64,000 nt of DNA, from the NCBI GenBank assembly GCA_027625915.1, contig JANTQA010000019.1:563001-627000 (forward strand). Direction: 5' to 3'. Below are positions 24,621 to 37,200 of this stretch, piece after piece; the first letter of the stretch is position 1, and each line of letters begins with the position of its first letter. The stretch is from Anaeramoeba flamelloides (lineage: Eukaryota > Metamonada > Anaeramoebidae). Made by a program: the position numbers and the translations under genes. The notes under the pieces were generated by a model. The model saw nothing but the letters and a program-made list of their open reading frames with translations. It had not been told where the DNA came from and searched no databases.

Positions 24621-25440
24621 TTAATTTAAATCAGAAAAAAATAATAAAAAGAAAAAAAACTATTATAATTCAATTCTTATCAAAAATAAATAAATAAAAT
24701 GAAAAAAACAAAATTCAATTATTATTTCTTTATAAATTGTTTTTAATCTTATTCAAATCTTTTCATTTCTTTAATTATGAAGTTTTTTTTTAATCTTTGA
24801 AAAGTTTTTTCTAAATTTTTTTTTTCTTTTTATTTGAGTCTCATTTCAAATTCTTTTCCTTTTTGTATTTTTTAAATAAATTCAATTTTCATTGTATTTT
24901 AAGATAATATTTTGTTTTATTTCCAAGAAATATAAAATTATTAAATACTTTTTAAAAGAAAACGATCTTGCATTATCTTATTTTTTGATATTATTTGTTG
25001 ACACTTTTATTAACTAATCCTTGTAAGAATGTTTTTAAGAATAAAAATAATTTTTAATATTTCTTAAAAATATCAACATTATTTTGATTAAGATTTAGCA
25101 TTTTTTTTTTTTTATTCAAAATCTAAATTATTTTAAGAATATGTATAATCAGAGTTCTCTTTTTGATACTTTTTTGAAAAAAGCCTAAAGTAATACTGTT
25201 ATTTGATTCGAAAAATTAAATAATTTTTTTTATTTTTTTTTACATTGATTAGTCTCAACTTTTTTCTGCTGTTAATAGGGTTTTTAATAGAAACATACAA
25301 TTCCCCTAAAGGTAATAATTAATAATAAAAATTATTTTAAGGAATTTAATATTTCTAATAATCATCATGATTTAAGATTTTATTTCTCCCAATTTTTATT
25401 TTCATTCTCTTTTTGTTAATTTTGAAGTTTTATGTTTTTT

Positions 25441-25807
25441 TGGTATGGGCAAGTGGCAACACAACCCAGTATACAATCTGAAGGCCGGGATTCTATTCCC
25501 TTAACCATTATTTCTTATTGTTTACCATTTTCTCAAATAGTCACCACGATGTAATTTTAATTAAAAATCGGGCTTATGCTTCTTAGAACCACTAATTCTT
25601 TGAGGAAATCGTTTGACCGAATTGAATCTTTTTGACTATTATAAAACTGAACGGAATTGGAACAAAATCCCTCTCAATTTATGGAGCGGATCCGATTTTT
25701 GGGAGAAATGACCAGCTCGCACTTGGTTCAACAATATCTCTAATTCAAATTAGGGATTCGGGCAAACAGGTGGACTTTTAGTACCCACTCTTTAATGGAA
25801 AAAAAAA
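25441..25807 (+). mobile_element. tRNA-derived SINE with 16-bp target duplication
   Basis: The 367-bp insertion is flanked by a perfect 16-bp duplication, AAGTTTTATGTTTTTT, at 25425-25440 and 25808-25823. Near its 5' end is an A-box-like TGGGCAAGTGG (25446-25456), and after a tRNA-like spacing a B-box-like GATTCTATTCC (25489-25499), the two parts of an RNA polymerase III promoter. The body is GC-richer than its surroundings. The 3' end has a small stem (GGTGG/CCACTC region) followed by poly-A. These are the hallmarks of a SINE mobilised by a LINE. Confidence 0.88.
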
Positions 25808-26746
25808 AAGTTTTATGTTTTTTCCGATGTCATATTTTTTTTTATTCTGAAAGAGTAATCAAAAATTCTTTTTTTTTTTAATAGAAGTTTGGTAACACAT
25901 AACAATATTTTTTTATTTTCTTTTGTTAAATATAGTTAAAATACTTTAGTTTTTTTTTTTTTTGTAAAAATCATTCTTTATAGGTACTCAAGGGGGTTAT
26001 CTTTTAAAAATTAAATAAAATCATTTTGTGATCTTGAAAAAAATTATTTCTGTAATTTGTGTTTTTATTAATGAAATCGATTGAGTTAATCTCATTATAA
26101 CAATTTATTGATTTGAGTATCTTTTTTGAAATATACAATTCTCATGTTTCAAATATAAAACGAAAAAAAGTAACCTATTATTTTTATTAACAATTAAGTA
26201 AATTCTTGGAAATGGGAAAACAATTCTTACTTTTAAATTCGAAAGTTTTGATTTTGATTGAAAATTTATTATTCAGTTAATCTTTTTAATTATTAATATT
26301 TCAATACAAATCTCAGCCAATAAAACTTATTAAGTATATATGATTCAATACATAAATATTTGATATAATTTTTACAAATATTTCTCCATTAAATTGAGAG
26401 CTATCAAGTAAATTTTTTTTTTTATTGATTAATGTTTTGATAAAGTTGTTTTCTGGTTTGAAAAAAAATTGCAAAAAAAAATTTTCAATAAATTCTCAAT
26501 TTTGAAAAATTATTTGGTCTTATTCACCAGAAGTATTATTTCAATTTAAATGATTGTTGGCAGAAATAATAACGATTTTGAATTTTGAGGATAAAATTAA
26601 CTAATTTCCAAATATCGCCAATAAAATTTTATTTTGAAAAATCAAATTTTATCTTAAAACTAAAACAAAATTTCTGATGAAATTTTTAAATTGTTTAAAA
26701 ATTTAATTGGACAAAATTATCTTTCTTAAAATAATACTAATATTTT

Positions 26747-26825
26747 GAAATTCCTAAATCACAATTTAGGAATTCGGGCAAATAAGAGGAATTAAAAACT
26801 CCTCTGTTAAATCAAAAACAAAAAA
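26747..26825 (+). mobile_element. 5'-truncated SINE/LINE 3' tail with target duplication
   Basis: A 79-bp insert contains GGAATTCGGGCAAATAAGAGG and TCCTCT before an A-rich tail. This is the same layout as the SINE end at 25.76-25.80 kb (GGGATTCGGGCAAACAGGTGG, stem, poly-A). It is flanked by an 18-bp duplication with one mismatch (26729-26746 and 26826-26843, AAATAATACTAATATTTT-like). It is a severely truncated copy, or the tail of the partner LINE. Confidence 0.75.
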
Positions 26826-27234
26826 AAATAATACGAATATTTTTTAATATTGTCAAATAAATTAAACAATTTTTTGTTTAACTGGAAGAATGATCTCTTC
26901 AGAGATTAACATCTCCCACTGAAAAGTCTAAAATTAAAGTAGACTGTTATAGGATATGAATCATGATAGTACTCCCTTCGTTCAAATTCCCAAAAAAAAT
27001 TTGATTAGTAAAATAGTAAATTTTGTTAATTTTATCAATTAAATAATTATCCTTTTCGATTTGTAAAAAACCCCAACAATTTGAGAAAAAAATCTTTAAA
27101 ACTTTAAAAAAATATAATTAATAATATGTCTCTATTAGATAGAAAAAAAATTTCATTGAGGAACGAGTCATTACTTTAAAGAATAATTTATGTTATGGAA
27201 AAAAAAAATTCTAATTTTTACGAATGCCTAAAAC

Positions 27235-28010
27235 TATGAAAAAATAACCAAACGGTGAAGTGGGATGGATCTCCTAAAATCAACAATCAAAAAAGAGGAC
27301 ATTTTTTGAAAAATGTACCAAAGAATAACAATCAATTTCCAATTAGAATGGTTATGAATATATAATTTTGAAAACGACTTTGTAAGTTTTAATTTGTCGA
27401 TCTTAGGCACTTTTTGATATCTCAATTATTTTTTTTTTTTTTTATTTTCTTTACTTAATTGAGTTGTATTTATCTCAATAATGTTAAAAAACCCTTACTT
27501 CAACATATAGTGAGTTACAAAATAGCAACAAATTAGATTAAATTAATTTGAATTGTATGTGTACTGAAAGAAAACAATTTATTTTAAATTGAATAAATTT
27601 AACACTTTGGAAATTCATCTCAAAGAAACTAGTAATTTTGTTTTCTAAAATTTGGATTTTTCTGGAATTGATAATGCTTTTTCAACTTTAGAATTGATTT
27701 TTTTGACAATTCACATTTCTTTTTAATTTTTTTTGTGTAAAATTTGATTATTGGGAATTGAGAAGACTTTTAAACTTTTTTTTTGAATTAAATTTTTTGA
27801 ATTGAGCTGTGATATTTTATTTTTGTTAAATTGATTTTTTTTCCCAATAAATTCCTCTCAAATTTTTTTTGTTAGAATTTTTTGTCAAAGATGATCCAAT
27901 AAAAATTTTTTTTTTCAGTATAATTTGGGTTTTGTCAATCAAAAAAAGTTTAATTCAAAATACCCTTTTTAGCGTTTCAAGCCACTCTTTGGGAATGGAG
28001 AATATCCATA
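27235..28010 (+). repeat. Old dispersed repeat shared with 62.1-62.7 kb
   Basis: Block order is conserved with 62090-62660: AAAATCAACAAT, ACCAAAGA, TTAGAATGGTT, a GGCACTTTTTGA-like block, AGTTATTTTT-like tracts, then AAATTGAATAAAT-like sequence. Divergence is high with many gaps. No ORF survives and the family is not identified. Confidence 0.5.
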
Positions 28011-28241
28011 GAAAATGACTAGGGCCTTTAAATAATTAAAAACAACCTTTTTAAAGCGAAAATATAAGGAAGAAAATGAATAAAATGTTAAAAAAATATT
28101 ATTACTTTTTTTTTCCTCAACTTTTAAACAATACCAAAGTTCAAAATATAATACAGATATTCACAAACACCAACTTAGTCTTTTTCAAACTTGAATAAAT
28201 ATTTTACAAAATTATTTTCATTTTTTCGGTGTTTTATCCAA

Positions 28242-31200
28242 ATGAGTTACAAAAAAAAACTTTATTATTTGGAAACAACAGAAACTGAACAAAAGAACCA
28301 TCCTTCAAGCACACAATCAGAAGAAAATGTGTGTTGGCTTTCTGGGATGACTGGGTATGGTTCTCTTAGTCTTGATGAGTCATCAAGTGAGACTGCTTCA
28401 GATAATGAAGATTTGGAATACTCTCAAGATTCTGAGAACTCTTCGGATAAAGAACAGAATTTCACACAAACAAAACCCAACAAACAGTTAGAAAAAGTGA
28501 TTTCAATTGAAATTGAAAAGGCCAATAAAAAGAATGATAAATCCACGCTTTTTAATTTGGAGACTAACAAAAAAATGAACAATCCCCCAAAGAATCAAAA
28601 AAAGACCAAATTATTTGGAAGAAGGTTCAGTGGCACCAAAGGAAAATCCTTAAATCAAAATTCGGATCGTTACCAAAGAACAATGAAAAAAAGTAACTCT
28701 GATTTTGATATTATGCAAACAGAAAAACAAGTCGAATATCGCGATGAACAAAAAACTGAATTGGAAAAACATTCTTGGTTATCATTTTTAATGAGGGCGC
28801 ATCCTGAAATTCTTGAAACCCGTGAAAGAATTAGGCCCTTAACTGGTAAACCATCTTTTGGTAAGATACTAAGGCCCGGTAAAACAGAAATCACAGATCA
28901 AATTGGTGGTAAAATGATCTTGAATCTTATTCTTCAATTTTTACAGTCGAATAATTTCCAAAAATCTCTTCAAGCTCTACAACAAGAAAGTAAATTAGAA
29001 TGTTTGTATTTAATTTATCCTTTGAACAATATCTTTGTTCTTTTCTTCGTTTTTCTTTTTCTTTTTCTTTTTCTTTTTTATTCTATTCTTTTTCCTCTTC
29101 TTTTTTTCATTTTCTCTTTCCTTTTTACTTTTCGTTTCCTGTTCTCCCCACTTTTGTTTCAAAATGTCACACTAGCATTTGGAATTTAAATTGGTTCCTA
29201 TTTGAGGTTGATTATCTTTTTTTAAATACCAAAATCTGGTGTTTAATTTAGAATTCTTAGTGCACCCAATATCCAAATATAAACAGCAAAAAAGAACCAG
29301 TCAAATAAATAGAGATCACAAATTTCAATCTATATCTCTGTAAAACTTCCATTTGTTCAAAAAATAAAAGAAAAAGAATTGCAAAATGAAGTGAAAATTT
29401 TTTACCATTTATTCTTCAAATGCCAGTACTATTTGTTGCAAAATAAAAGGAACAAAATTTTCATTCTGCTTTCCAAAAAAGATTGTATAAATCCTGTAAA
29501 ATATCAAATTTTGAATTCCCTCTAAAGCCAGTTCAAATTATTAATTTCCCCTTCTGGTCTTGGGGGCTTTGATGATTTATTTTAAATCTTGAAATTTGTT
29601 GTTTTTTTGGGAAATCCGAAAGAAAATTTTGATCTTTTTATTTTGCAATTAACAGTAGTTTGTATTTTTTTCAACTACACCGCCAAAGTCTTTTGATCGA
29701 CTAAGAATGTAAGCAAATGAAAAACCTTTCATATTGCAAGGTTTTCTGTCATTTGACATTTATATGGGAAAAAATTTCATTTTCTTTTTTCAATTCTTTA
29801 ATTTTCCTTTCATTTAGAATTGCCAGCAAGACAAATATATACATCCGTTCCAGATCTACCAAGAAAATTTACAATACATAGAAATTGATTTTCTATGATA
29901 AAATTTTCTTGTGTTACAGTATATTCCACTTTTAAGTCGCAACCTTTGAACGAAAATTAAGGCACACAAAAAAATTCCAAATTACTGTTTTTAAAATAAA
30001 GCGTGCCGAAACCTTTAATCTGTTTTTCAAAATAAAAAGCGTGTTTTTTGATACAGAAGACCTATACATCTTCCGATTAAAGAAACCAACAATAAACCCG
30101 AATTAAATCTGGAATTTATTTCTTAAAGTTCTATTATTTAAAAAGAAATTCTAAAAATAAAGGATCAAATTGGAAAATTTATCTCAAAAAATAGAGTGAA
30201 TTGTGAAGTTAATTTTTATCCATTAAAAAAACAAAAAATTGAGAAAAATTGAGAATATTATCAAAAATTTTCAACAAATTGCATTTCTAATTTAAATTTT
30301 ACAGAAAATATCAAGGGGTTTACTTTCAAATTTGATTTTAAACTTAGGTATATCTAGTGGGTAGTTAATTGGATGTTGCCTTGGAACAAGAAGAAAAAAA
30401 AGCACGTATTATAGTTTGAAACCTGGATTATAGCCGTTGTTCACGCATTATTTTGATCACTTTAAAGAACAAAATTCAGATTCTAGTAAAATAATTTGTG
30501 TAAAAAAAATTTTCCAAATTTTGTGCCTTAATTTTAAAATAATGTGCGTTAAATTTCCGTTCAAAGTTTGCACCTTAAAAGTGGAACTGACTAAATACAA
30601 ATCATAAAATGGTTATGACAGATTTTTGTAAACCATAAATTTTATAATACTGTTAAAATAAGTTATCCATTTTTTGGTTTTGGGAATTGACAAAAAAATT
30701 CATTAAAATATTTAAATTAATGTGAATCTTCAATTCCCAAAATTGTTAAAATCTCAGGCTTTTTACAATTTAAAAATAATGATCGAAAAATTCTTTCAAG
30801 TTTTAATAGTTTCTGTGGTTTCTGTGGTTGAGAAAATTGAATTTTTGTCTTGGTTTTTACAAAAAAAATAACTCGAATTGAAGTAAGGGAAGTTGAAATT
30901 TTTATCTTATGGTACCATCGAAATTGAATTTTCTATACATGATTAGACTATTTTATAATAGGCAATTAATCTCTATTTCTTATAAACTTTCAAGGTCGGG
31001 TTGGAACCGTTTTAAATGCAAATATAAAAAGTTCATTCAAAAAAAAAAAAAAAAGCTCACTTAATTTCAATACATAGCCTTTGAAATTTTATTACAGTTG
31101 TAGGCAAACACATAAAAATTCAATGATAAATTTTTTTGAATGGATTTTAAGGGAACTGCTCCTATAAACAATAAATTGTTTTTTTTTTTTTAATTTTTAT

Positions 31201-34200
31201 TTTCTTCAATTCAAAGTTTTACTTTAAACTTTCACAGAAAACTCCAAGTATGGGATTATACTTGATCACATTTTTTACTTTTTCTTTCAACAATTTTTTG
31301 ATTATTGTATTATTTCCCAATTAATAAATGAAAAATTTTCTTTCTTTTTTTAAAATCGTATTTTCTCAAATTGGATAAAAATCCCAATAATCTTCTAACA
31401 ATCTTTATGAAATCAAAATTCGAGTAAGATTAATCTAACTCTTCCTTTTTGATCTTTGAGATAAAATTATTTTTTTCAATTTGAACATAACAGTATTTCC
31501 GCAATGACAGAAATCGCAGAAATCGCAGAAGCTAGTTCCATTTTAGTTTTTGATTTTATAGAAATTATCGATTCAAATCTCTTGTTTTTATTTAATGTTT
31601 GGGTGTAACTCGATTCTTTGATGTCTACTATTGCCGAAATCTTCGATTTTAATAAACATTTTTTTGAAAATTTTATTTTTATAATTACAGATAAATCTAC
31701 AGATACTTTTCAAAAACAAATAAAAAACAATCATCAATGAGTTAAAAATTTTATTTATTCAATAAAAAATTAAAATAATTTTTCTTAAATACAATCTTTT
31801 TTCATAACAAATTTTCTAATTTTATTTAATAATAATTGAAAAAAAAAGGTTAATTTAAACGAGAGGAAATAATTCTGAAAAACATCATTTTTACTCTTTT
31901 TTCTATATTCTAATTTTCATTACTAAATTAACTGCTTTTGTTAATATTTTTTTTAAATGTCAAATTCATTAAATTGAAAATACATGATGTGGTATAAAGA
32001 AACATTAAAATATCATAACATTCCACCAAGGTGATAGTTCCCTTTACTTCATCTAAAATATTTTTCACTCGAAATAATATTTTGAAATTAATTCACAAGA
32101 AACTTTTTTCTATTTTATTTATTTCTGGTAACTATTTTGTTTTTTGGTTTGATTTATACGAATTTTTGGAAATTTAAAGATCTTGATCACGATAATTTTG
32201 AATTGAAATCAAAAAGGAAGCAGTCAACCAACTAAAAGAAAAATTTTTTGTTGTATACATTTTAGTATTTCTTTTTGCATTGCTCCAGGATCAAAAATTT
32301 AAAAAAAAATTTTTAAGAAAATCAAGAAAAATTAATTCATTCTATATGAAGACCTTTTTTTTCTCAACAAAATTCGGTCAAAATTCGGCTTAATTAACCA
32401 AAAAAATTATTTGATTTCAACTTTTTACAACTTTATTTTTTTAAATTTCCGGTCATAATTGAATTCCCATCTGTTTGTCTCCAACTGTCGAAAAAAATAC
32501 AAGAAGATGGAGTGAAAAATTTTTTGGGTTTAAAATTCAAACACCAGTATTAATTTTAATTTCTTATATATCAATTGGAAAAAATATTTTAATTGGATAT
32601 TCTAAATTCAATATTCCAAAATAACAATTCCCAGTAATATACAAATGATATTCCATTTTTTAAAAAAGAAGAGAGGATATACAAACAAAAATAACTCAAT
32701 TTTTGAAACATTTTTTTTTTTTTAATTGCTTTACAGAAAACGATATAAATTTTTTTTGCAGTTAAATATCTGGTTGGTTGTTGCTATATTTGTATACAAA
32801 TCAGCTTTTTTATTAAAAAAGACAAGCCAACAGAATACAAAAAAAAAAAAAAACTTTTGAAAAGTGGAAACAAAGATTTATGTTAAAGTGTTCATACTAA
32901 AACAAGTTAATTTGGATGTTTTTTTCAGATTCAAATATTTTTGTTGTATTTGAATTAATCTATAATGAGATATCCTTAATCTGGAACAATAATTTATTTT
33001 TAAAAATCAGGGAGTCAAGATAATTTTAAGTTTTTCCTTTCAAATTAAGATTGAAATAATTTGTAAAAAATTAAAATATATACAAAATTTTCTATTTTTT
33101 GTTTTCAATTAATATTTTTTAAAGCCTGGAATAATTTACTTTGAACCTAAAAGAAATACTTTTTATTTTTTATATTTTTTACTTTTTCCAAATCCCTCTT
33201 TTATAAGTTTTTTGGGTTCCTTAGGTTCCTTCTTTGTTTTTTTTTTTTTTTTTTGAAGATTTTTGAGGCTGTAAAAGGGATAAAAAATAATTATAAGGAT
33301 TGATAAAATTGTTCCTGGTTAGATCTTAACCGAAATAAACTTGTTATAATAAGATCTGAAACAAATAAAACTGAAGAAAACTGAATTCAACTGAAGCAAA
33401 ATGATTTGATGTAACTGAAGTGAACTAAATCTACTTTTTAATACACTATAACCAGTCAGTATTTGTACTGGGATTTTGCTGTCGAGTTGGTTTCTTGTAC
33501 TGGGATTTTGCGAAAACAAGATTTGGGAAACTTGCAAAAAAAGAAAAATCAAAAATTCAAAAAAAATAAAAAAAAGTAACTGAACTGAAAATTTCAAAAA
33601 CCAAATCTTATTCGTAAAAACACATCACTTTGTAAATGTTACCTATCTATAAAGTTCTAAAAACTTAATAAAGTATCCTTTTTCATTTGATCTATAGTTG
33701 TTCAAATATTTAGACCTCTTCAAAAAAACAAACTATCATAGTAATCCAGAAATTTTTGAAATAAAATGAAACAACCACTATCCCATTCAACACTAGGTTA
33801 TACAAAACAAAACATTTGTCTTCAGTTTTGACTTTTTTTTTAATTTTTTTTTGCTTTCTTTTAATTCTCGATTTTCTTTCTCTTTTTCTTGTCTTTGTTT
33901 TAACGAAATATTTTTTTTTATTCATTTTTTAAAGAAAAGATATACTACGAGTTATAATCTTGTCTACAATATAAACTAGGATAAAAAACTCAAAATTCAT
34001 TTAGAGTTTCAGAAAAACAATACATGATTTTGTTGAATTACCTCTCTTCAATAATAATAATAAATCAATTATATACACACACAGATATATAATGTTCCAG
34101 AATTCATTTAGATAAGTTTATACTTTATTTTATACTAAATATCAATACTAATTTATAATAATATTTTTCAATTATAGTTTATTCGCATTATGAAAAAAAC

Positions 34201-37200
34201 AATATTTTAAAAACAATATTAGAAATGGTGGTTTTTGATGTTGATAATATTTGGAATACAGGTTTTACGAATTTAAATCAATTTCAAAATGAAACGCTCA
34301 AAGATATTGTTTTAATACAAGAAAAAAAGAACATTTTAATGTAATATTTTATTTTTATTTTTTAAATTCTTTAATTCTATTATTTCCTTTCTTTTCTTTG
34401 TATAGATTTATTCACAAATATTTTTTTCTTAAACACAATTTTTAAAAACATTCATCAAAAAGTTAAATATTAATTTTCAGATTGGAATATATATTTTCAT
34501 TTTCTTTTCTAATTCAATTAATTTAAGATCCAATACTAAAATAATACTGATAAATTCAAACACATGTAATAAACTTTTTATTCAATTTCCATTTTTGTAA
34601 ATCTATCAACTCAACTTTTCAAACAGTTCTTTAGTAGGAATATTTTGAAGATCAACTAATTTTACAAAGTTTGTTTCAGAATTGTGGCAATAAAATGCTT
34701 TATTCAAATATAATGGAAAAAATTAATAAAATTTTGTAAAAATTTATAGACACCTATTTGAATTTATCAGTATTTGAAATATTTGAATCTATTTAAACAA
34801 TATTATCTACATTGAAATTTATTTTTGCGTTATCATTTCGAAAAATGGAAAAAAAAAAAAAAAATATTATTGTTACAAAATTAATATAAAAAATTCAAAG
34901 AAACATTTTTTATTTTAAATGGGGGTGTATTGCCACTGGTTCTCTCTGTTGTTAATAATTCCAATCTGAAATAAACTCCATTCCAAAAATTTGTACACAC
35001 ACAAAATCAAAAATAGGCAAAAAACAATCCCGATTTATTGTATTTTTCCAAACATAATATAAAATCACATTTAAGCAACTCGGTATTAATGTTTTTATAT
35101 GTAATCGTTTTTATCCAAATAAAAGAAAAAAATATAAAACGAAAAAATAAAAATCGGTATGTTTCCACAATTTTGGAAACAATCGGAACATAACATTATA
35201 TTGGATTTGTTGTTAAGGATTAGATGAAACTTCATATAATCTGTTAAAGAGAGAATTTTGAAGTGACTAAATTTGAGATTTCTAATTCAAAGAGTATCTA
35301 GATAGATACAGTCATCAGAAGCATTTGAATCTTAATTTAATTTTCTAAAAAAAAAAAAAGAAAAGAAAGAATAAAAATGAAGAAGTATGGAAAAAATGGT
35401 AGAAAGTGAAGAATGAAGAGTTGAAAAAATAAGAGGTTTAAAATAAGTGGTGAGAGAGGCCTGAAGTTTTCTGGTTTAAATGAATTTGCTGATAGGTTTT
35501 ATTTTGCCTTGAGCTCTTTTTTACTAATTGCGTGTTGAGTCATGTTGGTCAGAAGATATTCTATGGCGATGCCATAGATTTCTTTTTTGTTCATTTTCCC
35601 CAATAATTCATCTGTGTATTTTTTGACTATTATGTTATAGCCAAAACTTTTGACTTTTTTTTTGATTTGTTTTTTAAGGTGTCTTCTAATTCTTTCATAT
35701 TTTATAAAGTCACAAATAAAGTGTTCTATGTCATCAATTATTTTGTTACACCATGGGCATCATTTGGAATTTACTCCTTTTCCCCATCTATATGAGCACA
35801 ATAAAAAAATTATATTAGTAAATTTGTTGAAATTTCACCAACAATTATTGATCGATCAAATGAGAAGATACCATCAACTAGTTTTATTTGAGTTTTTCTA
35901 TTTAACAAACTCAACACTAACCTTCCGTCAGCCATCAAAAAAAAAATTTCCAGATTTAACAAAAAAGATTACGTAACTGGAAAAAAGGAAATGGAAACAA
36001 AACAAAAAAGACAAAAAATGAAATATTTTGTAAAATCAAAATTATTTCCAAATTGAATGTAACGTATAGTATTGCTATTCTTTCAATTTTTTAAAACTGT
36101 GTCAAAATTTTTATAATTTAGCTTTTATTTCAAAAATTTTGACTCAATTAAAATAATAAATCGAAAAAAACAAAATATAATTCTTTACTATTCAAGAGTA
36201 GCTAATGAGTAAATTTTGATTAATAATTCACTTTTGATATTATTCAAACGCATAAAAGGTATGATATTTTAAAAATTATAAAAAAATAAAACCTAAAAAC
36301 CTAAAAAAAAAGTGAATCCCAATTTTTGAAATGAGCATAATGTATTTTTTTATTACTCAATTTTCACTGAAAAAAAGAATAACCAAGAAGATGTTTCGCT
36401 ATGATAAATTTATTCATTTGAAAAGAAATTACAAAGACTCATTTTTCTTAATGTTAATTTGTTTTTTCCTAAGTTCTTTTTTTTTTTTTGACCTCAACTT
36501 AGCTAACTTATTTAAAAAAAAAAATAAGGATCAAGTAAGAAAAGAAAAGAAAATGGATCTTTCTTCAAGAAGAATCAAAATAAGATAAACACTCTAAACA
36601 AAAAAAAAAAAAAAAAGTAAAAATATCTTCATATCACTAGTGTAAATATGGAATGTTGTAAAAAATAGAGTTTTTCCAATTTTAGAGATAAAAAAAAACT
36701 TTTAAACTCGGTCAATATTAATGTGGATGAACGAAGATGCCCTTTTATTTGGGTGTACTAATATCTGTGTTATACCTTTTTGATTTTCGCACGATCTTCA
36801 ATTTCAGTCCCGCAAGATATTACCTTCTTACCAAAAACTAAAAAAAAAAAAAAAAAAACAAAGTAATAATAATTAATTTCAATTTTCGAATATTAAATTT
36901 ACTATTTTAACTAAAACATTAAAAGTGCGGAAGAAGATGATGAATTAGAATTAATTTCAGTTTGGGACGATTCATTAAATAATGATATTAATATTCTTTT
37001 TAGGACTAATCTGACGGAAAAGGAATTGCAAGTTGGGAATGAAAGTTTTATTTTAGCCGCTTCATTAAATAAATTAATTGAAAATTTGATAGTTAAGCAG
37101 CAAGAAGAACCAAGATTTGTCAAAATCTTTATGATGACTTATCAATCCTTCACATCGCCTGGCAAATTATTATATAAAATATTTGAAGCGTTTGACATCC

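Larger units (their letters stand above)
24621..28241 (+). other. Intergenic region with SINE insertions
   Basis: The gap between the LRR and RasGEF genes has no supported coding sequence. It contains a full-length SINE (25441-25807), a short SINE-tail insertion (26747-26825) and an old repeat shared with 62.1-62.7 kb (27235-28010). Confidence 0.6.

Noticed and set aside
25441-25500. A functional tRNA gene at the A-box and B-box pair
   Set aside because: There is no cloverleaf with paired acceptor stem, and the segment is the head of a SINE with a target duplication.
33319-33597. Minus-strand 92-codon ORF with a signal-peptide-like start in RasGEF intron 1
   Set aside because: It starts at TTG, the hydrophobic part is translated A/T tracts, and nothing resembling a domain follows.
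29500-34177. A separate gene inside RasGEF intron 1
   Set aside because: No ORF of note apart from noise was found. The interval holds a MITE and AT-rich sequence.
36331-36588. 85-codon plus-strand ORF upstream of RasGEF exon 3
   Set aside because: It starts in a dispersed repeat and runs into A-rich sequence, with no match to RasGEF linkers and no phase-compatible splice sites.
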